Shown here piece by piece: positions 1 to 5,080 of a stretch of 5,080 nucleotides of DNA (positions within the stretch are counted from its first letter, which is position 1; every line of letters starts with the position of its first letter). The stretch spans positions 1-5,080 of the forward strand of contig JAGLSM010000172.1 in the NCBI GenBank assembly GCA_023135745.1, given 5' to 3'. The notes under the pieces were generated by a model, which was not told where the DNA came from, searched no databases, and saw nothing but the letters and a program-made list of their open reading frames with translations. This stretch comes from Spirochaetota bacterium (lineage in GTDB: Bacteria > Spirochaetota > JAGLSM01). A program made the translations under genes and the position numbers.

Positions 1-477
1 TCGTTCAAGACGCTTATCAAACCTGCTTATGCCCCAATATCTTGTTCCAACCCAAACATAATCATCATCAACAGCAATGGAAGTTGTCTCATCATCCGCA
101 AGTCCATCTTTTTTTCTATAAGTCACCCATGATTTTTTTGCAGGATTATACCTTGCAACACCCCTTACAGTTGAGAACCATATATAATCTCCATCAGTTG
201 CTATTCCTGTTACATAATTGGAAGGGATTTGTGAGTTTGCTGTATCTATGAATGACCATGTGTTTTTTCTGTAGTTGTATCGCGCGATTCCGTCAGCAGT
301 TGCATAATATACAAATTTCTTATGTACTTTTATGTCTTTAATAAATTTGGAGGCTACAGACCTTCTAAACTGAGCTCTTCCTGTAAAATTCTTTATAAAT
401 CTCAGTGCAACAAGATTATATGGCAAGAATAATAACACAAAATATATAATAAGCTTTTTAATGATTATCCTAAACAA
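1..477 (-). CDS. Secreted beta-propeller protein (Reg_prop-like), N-terminal part, cut by the window edge
   Basis: The frame is open for 159 codons and runs off the left edge in frame. The first ~23 residues (FRIIIKKLIIYFVLLFLPYN and on to LVA) form a basic start plus hydrophobic stretch, read as a signal peptide or membrane anchor. Then come repeated blade motifs: 'YATADGIARYNYRKNTW', 'YIWFSTVRGVARYNPAKKSW' and 'YVWVGTRYWGISRFDKRLE', the latter two preceded by 'GIATDGD' and 'SIAVDDD'. The pattern 'I-x-x-D-x-x-Y-V-W-x-G-T-x-x-G-I-x-R-[YF]-[ND]' is typical of the two-component-regulator propeller repeat family (Reg_prop) and related WD/kelch-like propellers, which bind ligands or proteins outside the cytoplasm. 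No ATG is available: the in-frame stop TAG lies at 493-495, and TTG at 475-477, 6 nt after GGGG (484-487), is the best start. It follows the barrel-TPR gene by 43 nt on the same strand, so it is likely co-transcribed. What lies after the propeller (kinase, Ig domain or nothing) cannot be seen. The propeller call is firm; the start is less so. Confidence 0.8.
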   Translation of the reverse strand, partial: MFRIIIKKLIIYFVLLFLPYNLVALRFIKNFTGRAQFRRSVASKFIKDIKVHKKFVYYATADGIARYNYRKNTWSFIDTANSQIPSNYVTGIATDGDYIWFSTVRGVARYNPAKKSWVTYRKKDGLADDETTSIAVDDDYVWVGTRYWGISRFDKRLER

Positions 478-483
478 AAATAT

Positions 484-487
484 CCCC
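484..487 (-). promoter_or_regulatory. Ribosome-binding site supporting a TTG start
   Basis: On the minus strand GGGG stands 6 nt before TTG (475-477) in the 43-nt gap after the barrel-TPR gene. It lies only 6 nt past the in-frame stop TAG (493-495), and no ATG occurs before the hydrophobic N-terminal segment. It therefore decides the start of the propeller gene. An AGGA (468-471) further in precedes only an ATT codon, a much rarer start. Confidence 0.45.
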
Positions 488-520
488 GTTTTCTACTACT
501 AATTTTTATCTATCGGTTTA

Positions 521-3500
521 TTATCTTCCCATCTTAAAACGCGCTCTTGCAATATAGCTCCTCGCACCTGAATGATTTGGAACAATTCTTAAGATTCCCA
601 TCCACGCGTTTATAGCTGCCTGATATTTGCCCGCCCGGTATCTACTCATACCAAGAAAAAGCAGTCTTTGTATAGCACCCGCATTTTTCTGTGCTCTTGC
701 TCTTTTGGCAACACCAATTATCCTTATACATTTTAGTCTGTAGCGTCTCACATTTTTGTAATCTCTTTTGTATTTTACAACCCTGTTAAAATATACAAGA
801 GCTTTATTATATACTTTTCGAATGTATAGACGATACCCCGCGGAATAGTTATTCCGCAAAGTTTCTCCAAGTTTTTTACCTGCTCTTTTTTTAAGAGTAA
901 TGGCCCTGTCTTTTATAAAGGCTCTCTTCTTTTTATCTTTTTTAAATTTCACACTTTTTAAAACTATCTCCAGCGTTAACAATGCATCAGAATAGGCCTT
1001 ATTCTTGATTTGTTTTTCTGCTTTCATTACAAGAGAATCCGTTTTTTCTGAAAGCTTTTGAGAAACTCTTACTATTTTTTGTTTTACTTTTTTATCTAAA
1101 CGGTTGTTTCTCAATATTTGTTCATATTTAATACTCGCGTCAATATACTTGCCCTTTTTAAACAGGTTCTCAGCTTGAATAAATAGTTTTAAATTCTCTT
1201 TTGAATCTTCAAGAATATTAACTGTTTTATCAGTACGCCGGTATAATAATGACTCTTCCATGGTTTTAACAGATTTTTTATAATTACCGGCTTTATAAGA
1301 ATTTAGTCCGCTTTTATACATTTTAAACGCGTGACTTCTAATTCTGTCACTGACATCCGTAAGAAGACGTCTTGCCTTATTATGATATTTATTTATCTTT
1401 AACGCCTCTTTTAATGACTCACTTGCCTTTAACAACATATTCATTTTAGCATATCTAAAACCTTTAATATAAAATTTATTCTGATTGTACTTCCAAACTT
1501 CCTTCGCTGTCTGAATGTAGCCTTTCAGCATTTTTTTATCAGATACTGAGGCAACTTTCATTCTTTCAACCCTGCTCCAGACTTTGATTGCTTTTTTATA
1601 ACGCCTTTTTTTAAAGTGCCTAATCCCCTCATTAAATATCTTCATAACCTGTTGTCTTCTGCCGATTAATTTGATTCTATCAATACACCTCTTAATAAAC
1701 TTCTTTACTGTTCTATTGTTAGGTTCATATTTTAAAATTTCCTGAAATTTTACTTTTGCTTTCGCGTAATCACGATTTGTGAACAAGGCTTTTGCTTCAT
1801 TATTCAGATCGTTTACCCTGAACTGCGTACGGTTAGCATTCTTTCTTCTTCTGGCATCAGCCAGAAATTGTTTTGCCTGTTTATCATCAGGTCTTATTAA
1901 TAGATATTTTTCAAAAGAGTCTATAGCTATATTCAACTTGCTAAGTTTGTTACTCTTTAACGCATCAAAACCTTTGTTAAAGAGAGCCATTGATTTATTT
2001 TTAAAAATTCCTTTAATTTTACGCCATCCGCGCAGGGCTTTAACATTATTTCTGTTAAGATCATAAGCATTTTTATAGTATTTTAAGGCCTCTTCAAGAT
2101 CTTTTTCAGTTCCTCTTTTGTAATGGGTATCAGCAATTTGAAGATTATACATGGACCGCACCCGCATTTCCTTTTTTGTACTTTTTATATACTTTTTTGC
2201 AGGTTCGTAATCTTTATCAATCTTTAAAGCATCACGCCATTTATTGAGAGCTTTTAGATAGTTTCCTTTTTTGAAAAAGGCAAGTCCCTCTTTAAATGGT
2301 TTTTCCAGAATCTTCCTGAATAAAGCTCTTGCATCTGAAAGAGCTTTTTCAGCAGTTTTATTCTGCGGAAAATAGTTCACAGCCTTCTCAAAAGCCTTGA
2401 TCGCGTCCTTATACTTTTTTGCGTTTGATAACTGATTTCCAAGTTTATAAAACTCAATCGATTTTACTCTGCTTTTTTTAGATATATTGAGTTTCTTTAA
2501 ACGTTTTTCCGCGAGCTCCTTATAGTATCTTGTAAGCCTGTTATCAACATAATTAAGGGATAATTTCAGGCTTTGTATTGCATCGATATAATTGGCCTTT
2601 TTAAATAGAAGTATCCCTCTTTTATAATAAATCTGAGCATTATTCATCCTCATATCTTCTTTTATCTTACGTTCCCAGGCATCTTTTTCTATAAGTTTTA
2701 TTCTTTCCAGAAGGTCAAATGCCTGCCTGTGATCCTTCTTTAGACGGACTACTTCTCTAAGGTACGGCTTTGCCTTTTTTAGATTATTCTGAATAAAGTA
2801 TTTAACTCCAAAACGAAAATTTCTTTTCACCTGATCTTTTATTATCTGATCGATTTTGTCTATGTAATCTTTAGATGCCCAGTGCAGGGGATTTATTCCA
2901 AGAATTTTATTAAAACCATCTCTTGAATCAGCCCAGTTCTTAACATCATAAAAATCCTTAGCTATTTTGAATTGTTTTTTAATAAATAGTTTTTCTTCCG
3001 GCTTGAGCCAGTCTTTACTCTCTATCCTTGTTTTAGCCAAACCCACCATGTGTTTTGCTGTGCGGTTTTTTGGATCTTCGTCAAGAACCTTTTTGAAAAA
3101 TTTTTGAGCATCTCTGTACTTGCCCTTGTGGAATTTCTCAAGTCCTTTACTAAGATCAATCATCTGCCTTTCTATTGACTTATACTTTCTCTTTGATTTG
3201 CCCATCTTATAATGAAGCGCAAGTCTGGTCGTAGAATCATAACCGGGATTAAGTAAAAATGTTGAATAAACCGAAAAATCACCTACATAAAGATTTGCCC
3301 CAAAGGTAAGAGATCCCTTGTCTATTCCTCCATATACTGAAAAACTTTTCATAAGACGATACTCAACTCCAATATGAAGATCCATTATTCCGTTAGCCGG
3401 AACCATTTCCATATCCATGGCAAATCTGAATTTACCATCAAACAGTTTAACACTTGCACCTGTTATTATTTTTGTTGGAACAGGTTCATTGGCGTCACCA

Positions 3501-4111
3501 ATACCCATATTAATGCTGGGAATTAAATTTTCTATCTTTAAACCAAGATTTAAAAAATTACCAATTGGATACAATACTCCAATATCAATATTAAAAAAAC
3601 CGGCGGAATAATTTTCTGCTCCGGTATAGTCATCAACATTTAAATTTTGATAGGCATATTTTATGCTGAACCCGGGTTTCAAAGGAAAAGGCAGATTAAA
3701 AGCACCGGAAAATATAAACATAAAATGGCCTTCAGTAAATTTGGAACGTTGACCGGTAGTTACCTCATCATCAAAGGTACCTGAAAAAAGCATCTTGAAG
3801 CCAAGACCCGCTGTAAATACCTTTCCAAAATTTCTCGCATATCCAACAAAAGCAAGCTGTGAAAGGAATCCTGATAATCCAGCGTAAGAAAGAGTTAACT
3901 CATCCCCGTCAATCTGTACCATTCCTGCGGGATTCCATAATATCGCGGTAGCATCATCAGAAATAGAGATAAAAGCCCCACCCATCGCGGAAGCTTTACC
4001 CCCTACTCCAAGATCAAGAATTGGGATACCCTGCCCACCCTCACTTGCGTAAAGAGCTGCTGATAGTAAAAAGATTAGTGTAACTGTTAATACTTTTTTA
4101 AATTTTTTCAT
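521..4111 (-). CDS. UPF0164 / PorV-PorQ-like outer-membrane barrel fused to a 16-unit TPR array
   Basis: This is a 1196-residue exported protein. Residues 1-22 are a signal peptide ending LYA|SEGG, with no lipobox cysteine. Residues 23-303 match the UPF0164 / PorV-PorQ family (FadL-like barrels): 'LDLGVGGKASAMGGAF', 'SDDATAILWNPAGM', then alternating amphipathic strands, 'DLHIGVEYRLM' and a terminal strand 'TTRLALHYKMG'. That is roughly a full barrel for the family, so the barrel looks complete. Residues ~320-1196 are 16 TPR-like units (first helix at about 323, 384, 435, 499, 558, 609, 660, 714, 773, 829, 884, 935, 980, 1031, 1092, 1154) with the pattern G-x-x-x-F-x-x-G-x-Y-x-x-A. Family members usually stop at the barrel; PorV itself is a type IX secretion component that binds cargo sorting domains. 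Here the TPR arm should project into the periplasm, as the barrel's C-terminus normally faces inward. It starts 20 nt after the preceding FlgD-Ig gene, with a weak GGGA (4122-4125) 10 nt before ATG. Barrel and TPR calls are firm; the function is unknown. Confidence 0.88.
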   Translation of the reverse strand: MKKFKKVLTVTLIFLLSAALYASEGGQGIPILDLGVGGKASAMGGAFISISDDATAILWNPAGMVQIDGDELTLSYAGLSGFLSQLAFVGYARNFGKVFTAGLGFKMLFSGTFDDEVTTGQRSKFTEGHFMFIFSGAFNLPFPLKPGFSIKYAYQNLNVDDYTGAENYSAGFFNIDIGVLYPIGNFLNLGLKIENLIPSINMGIGDANEPVPTKIITGASVKLFDGKFRFAMDMEMVPANGIMDLHIGVEYRLMKSFSVYGGIDKGSLTFGANLYVGDFSVYSTFLLNPGYDSTTRLALHYKMGKSKRKYKSIERQMIDLSKGLEKFHKGKYRDAQKFFKKVLDEDPKNRTAKHMVGLAKTRIESKDWLKPEEKLFIKKQFKIAKDFYDVKNWADSRDGFNKILGINPLHWASKDYIDKIDQIIKDQVKRNFRFGVKYFIQNNLKKAKPYLREVVRLKKDHRQAFDLLERIKLIEKDAWERKIKEDMRMNNAQIYYKRGILLFKKANYIDAIQSLKLSLNYVDNRLTRYYKELAEKRLKKLNISKKSRVKSIEFYKLGNQLSNAKKYKDAIKAFEKAVNYFPQNKTAEKALSDARALFRKILEKPFKEGLAFFKKGNYLKALNKWRDALKIDKDYEPAKKYIKSTKKEMRVRSMYNLQIADTHYKRGTEKDLEEALKYYKNAYDLNRNNVKALRGWRKIKGIFKNKSMALFNKGFDALKSNKLSKLNIAIDSFEKYLLIRPDDKQAKQFLADARRRKNANRTQFRVNDLNNEAKALFTNRDYAKAKVKFQEILKYEPNNRTVKKFIKRCIDRIKLIGRRQQVMKIFNEGIRHFKKRRYKKAIKVWSRVERMKVASVSDKKMLKGYIQTAKEVWKYNQNKFYIKGFRYAKMNMLLKASESLKEALKINKYHNKARRLLTDVSDRIRSHAFKMYKSGLNSYKAGNYKKSVKTMEESLLYRRTDKTVNILEDSKENLKLFIQAENLFKKGKYIDASIKYEQILRNNRLDKKVKQKIVRVSQKLSEKTDSLVMKAEKQIKNKAYSDALLTLEIVLKSVKFKKDKKKRAFIKDRAITLKKRAGKKLGETLRNNYSAGYRLYIRKVYNKALVYFNRVVKYKRDYKNVRRYRLKCIRIIGVAKRARAQKNAGAIQRLLFLGMSRYRAGKYQAAINAWMGILRIVPNHSGARSYIARARFKMGR
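524..3145 (-). repeat. Protein-level TPR-like repeat array, 16 units of 45-64 residues
   Basis: Aligning the helix-A motif by eye gives 16 copies, for example GLEKFHKGKYRDA, GILLFKKANYIDA, GLAFFKKGNYLKA, GIRHFKKRRYKKA, AENLFKKGKYIDA and GMSRYRAGKYQAA. Successive spacings are 61, 51, 64, 59, 51, 51, 54, 59, 56, 55, 51, 45, 51, 61 and 62 residues. A canonical TPR is 34 residues, so each unit has room for an A-B hairpin plus one long or two short extra helices (often 'A...L...K.R.....'). Two units (about 660 and 714) carry a 3-residue insertion before the conserved Ala. The repeats are diverged at DNA level, so recombination-driven expansion is not recent. Confidence 0.85.
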
Positions 4112-4131
4112 AATACTTTTATCCCGTTTGT

Positions 4132-4491
4132 TTAATAAACAGCCAGTTTAAAAACATCTTTGTATGTAAGCTTATTAATTTTCTGTATGATATGTATAAA
4201 ATACAATCCGCTTTTAACTCTCATTTTTTCATCGTCTTTGCCGTCCCATTTAAAAGAATTTGAAATCGATGATAATTTTTTATTGGCAATGCGTCTAATA
4301 AAGTGTCCTGATTGAGAGTATACATCCACTGTTATTAATGAGTTTTTTTTTAAAGGAACATGGATTGTCAGCTTCCTGCCATCCGCTATATTATACGGGT
4401 TAGGAAAAGCATAAGGTTTTGGATTTTTTTTCAAAGCAACAGCTGTTGAAAAAAATAAAATAACAGCACTAACAATTAGATATTTTCTCAT
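4132..4491 (-). CDS. Small secreted FlgD-Ig-like (T9SS C-terminal-domain-like) protein, second copy
   Basis: This 119-residue protein is a signal peptide (about residues 1-19, ending AVA) followed by one beta-sandwich domain. Landmarks are 'FPNPY' (29-33), a strand 'ITVDVYSQSGHFIRRI' (53-68), 'KWDGKDDEKMRVKSGLYF' (81-98) and a final strand 'YKDVFKLAVY'. The order PNP[FY] ... V-x-[IV]-Y-[DS]-x-x-G ... W-D-G-[KR]-[DN] ... [VL]-x-S-G-[VL]-Y matches the FlgD Ig-like domain and the related C-terminal sorting/anchoring domains of exported proteins in FCB and candidate-phylum bacteria. Those domains normally sit at the end of large proteins; here nothing precedes it but the signal. Its ATG overlaps the upstream stop by one base (TAATG), with AAGGG (4499-4503) 7 nt before it, which indicates translational coupling. 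The barrel-TPR gene follows after 20 nt. It is probably an exported structural or adaptor protein; the role is inferred. Confidence 0.8.
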   Translation of the reverse strand: MRKYLIVSAVILFFSTAVALKKNPKPYAFPNPYNIADGRKLTIHVPLKKNSLITVDVYSQSGHFIRRIANKKLSSISNSFKWDGKDDEKMRVKSGLYFIHIIQKINKLTYKDVFKLAVY

Positions 4492-4877
4492 TAATTAACC
4501 CTTATAACCGCAAGTCTGATTTTATCCCGCTCGAATCCTCTATCACCTTGAAATATCTTTGTAGCAAAAAGCACATAAACGCCGCTTCTTACATAGATTC
4601 CTTTAGAGTTTTTACCATCCCAATTCTCTGAATAATCTGAAGTTAAATACTCGATGCGTTCTTTACTCCATACCAGTTTGCCAAGCAAATCATAAATCTG
4701 AATTTTAACACTCATTGCTTCGCTAGTGTTCCCTCTTACCAGTATTGTAGTATATGTAGACGTTCCTCCTACCTTGAATGGATTTGGATTTGCTGAAACA
4801 GCTGTAGTTTGAGCAAAGAGCAAAGTCTGCATAAGTGTAAAAAACACAATAAGCATGTATTTAATTAATTTTCTCAT
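4491..4877 (-). CDS. Small secreted FlgD-Ig-like (T9SS C-terminal-domain-like) protein, first copy
   Basis: This 128-residue protein has a signal peptide (1-22, ending LFA|QTT) and a single Ig-like domain. It shows 'NPNPF' (30-34), 'VKIQIYDLLGKLVW' (57-70), 'NWDGKNSKG' (85-93), 'VRSGVYVL' (96-103) and a closing basic strand 'KIRLAVIRVN'. It is a paralog of the next gene: same length class, same landmarks in the same order, same MRK start, but low overall identity, so the duplication is old. Free domains of this kind lack any enzymatic part; related domains act as sorting or anchoring tails in type IX secretion cargo, or as the Ig part of the flagellar hook-cap protein FlgD. The ATG at 4875-4877 is preceded by GGAGG at a 6-nt spacing, the best ribosome-binding site in the window, and by a promoter-like element, so this appears to be the first gene of its transcription unit. 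Confidence 0.82.
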   Translation of the reverse strand: MRKLIKYMLIVFFTLMQTLLFAQTTAVSANPNPFKVGGTSTYTTILVRGNTSEAMSVKIQIYDLLGKLVWSKERIEYLTSDYSENWDGKNSKGIYVRSGVYVLFATKIFQGDRGFERDKIRLAVIRVN

Positions 4878-4883
4878 TTTATT

Positions 4884-4888
4884 CCTCC
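4884..4888 (-). promoter_or_regulatory. Strong Shine-Dalgarno site
   Basis: GGAGG on the minus strand lies 6 nt before the ATG at 4875-4877. It is closer to consensus than the sites before the barrel-TPR gene (GGGA) or the second Ig gene (AAGGG), consistent with high expression of the first small secreted protein. Confidence 0.8.
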
Positions 4889-4901
4889 ATCACCTATTAC
4901 C

Positions 4902-4929
4902 ATTGTAACACCAAGACGTTTTTTTTCAA
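4902..4929 (-). promoter_or_regulatory. Sigma70-like promoter for the envelope gene cluster
   Basis: Reading the minus strand, TTGAAA (4924-4929; 5 of 6 match to TTGACA) and TACAAT (4902-4907; 5 of 6 match to TATAAT) are separated by 16 nt. The expected transcription start would fall about 7 nt further, leaving a leader of about 17 nt that just holds the GGAGG site. It sits in the 72-nt gap after the stop codon at 4950-4952, so it would let the Ig, barrel-TPR and propeller genes be transcribed independently of the gene to the right. AT-rich DNA gives such matches by chance, but the placement is apt. Confidence 0.5.
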
Positions 4930-4949
4930 GTATTCTGATTCATTTCATT

Positions 4950-5080
4950 TTACTCGGTCTTGCTTAAAGTTTCATTCCTTGTATCCTCATCAATATTCAC
5001 CGAATCTGATTCAGGGTCAAAACCCGTCTCAGAATTATTTCCGACATCACCGCTCCATTTATACTCAGGGCCCCCTTCTG
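4950..5080 (-). CDS. Acidic C-terminal tail of an unidentified protein, cut by the window edge
   Basis: One frame on the minus strand stays open from the right edge for 42 codons to TAA at 4950-4952; the two other frames look less protein-like and one closes almost at once. The visible tail includes 'EGGPEYKWSGDVGNNSE' and 'FDPESDSVNIDEDTRN', with 12 acidic and 3 basic residues, many Asn/Ser/Thr/Gly and few hydrophobics, so it looks like a disordered, acidic C-terminus. I do not recognise the family and no domain is visible. It is 72 nt upstream of the first Ig-like gene on the same strand. It may belong to the same operon by read-through, as no terminator hairpin is seen, although a promoter-like element lies in between. 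Confidence 0.6.
   Translation of the reverse strand, partial: EGGPEYKWSGDVGNNSETGFDPESDSVNIDEDTRNETLSKTE

Noticed and set aside
42..251. Plus-strand open frame of 69 codons rich in His, Gln and Leu
   Set aside because: It lies antisense to the propeller gene, whose minus-strand frame shows clear repeated blade motifs; the His/Gln-rich composition is a shadow of Asp/Tyr codons on the other strand.
478..520. Possible terminator or small RNA between the barrel-TPR and propeller genes
   Set aside because: The 43-nt gap shows clustered stop triplets (TAG repeats) but no stable inverted repeat or T-tract; nothing supports an RNA element.
1779..2066. Plus-strand open frame of 95 codons with hydrophobic stretches
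   Set aside because: It is wholly inside the TPR array on the other strand, where the Lys-rich codons read backwards as Phe/Leu; no ribosome-binding site or family motif.
524..3145. Possible DNA-level tandem repeat or CRISPR-like array
   Set aside because: The periodicity is only in the protein (45-64 residues, diverged); no identical direct repeats or uniform spacers are seen in the DNA.
3417..3611. Plus-strand open frame of 64 codons
   Set aside because: It is antisense to the barrel domain, which has strong family motifs; no independent support.
4112..4131. Possible additional promoter before the barrel-TPR gene
   Set aside because: The gap is only 20 nt and is filled by the ribosome-binding region; no -35/-10 pair fits, so co-transcription with the Ig genes is simpler.
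4919..4926. Run of eight T on the plus strand, considered as a terminator tail
   Set aside because: No G+C-rich inverted repeat precedes it on either strand. On the minus strand it reads as A residues and fits better as part of the promoter spacer and -35 region.

Overview
This AT-rich window reads entirely on the minus strand. It holds three complete genes and two that run off the ends. The order of transcription, from right to left, is: the acidic C-terminal tail of an unidentified protein (cut by the right edge); two small secreted single-domain proteins of the FlgD-Ig / 'NPNPF...WDG' fold; a 1196-residue outer-membrane-type barrel of the UPF0164 (PorV/PorQ-like) family fused to a very long TPR array; and the start of a beta-propeller protein (cut by the left edge). 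The spacings are 72 nt, a 1-nt overlap, 20 nt and 43 nt. No tRNA, rRNA, CRISPR array, insertion sequence or clear terminator was seen.

The organism is probably a diderm (outer-membrane) bacterium: the long gene begins with a signal peptide and a barrel family that needs an outer membrane. UPF0164 proteins are known from spirochaetes such as Treponema and, as PorV/PorQ-like proteins, from Bacteroidetes/FCB and several uncultured candidate phyla. FlgD-Ig C-terminal domains are common in the same groups. I cannot place it more precisely than 'spirochaete, FCB or related candidate-phylum lineage'.

A good sigma70-like promoter (TTGAAA, 16-nt spacer, TACAAT) sits just upstream of the first small gene and is followed by a strong GGAGG ribosome-binding site. 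The two small genes, the barrel-TPR gene and probably the propeller gene therefore look like one transcription unit that could be fired independently of the gene to the right.

All four of these products carry N-terminal export signals, so the cassette is dedicated to the cell envelope. The notable biology is the pairing of a PorV-like barrel with free-standing domains that resemble the C-terminal sorting/anchoring domains of type IX secretion cargo. The barrel also carries 16 TPR-like units of about 55 residues, exceptionally rich in Lys and Arg, presumably in the periplasm. This suggests an envelope assembly or display complex that I do not recognise as a named system; its function is inference.
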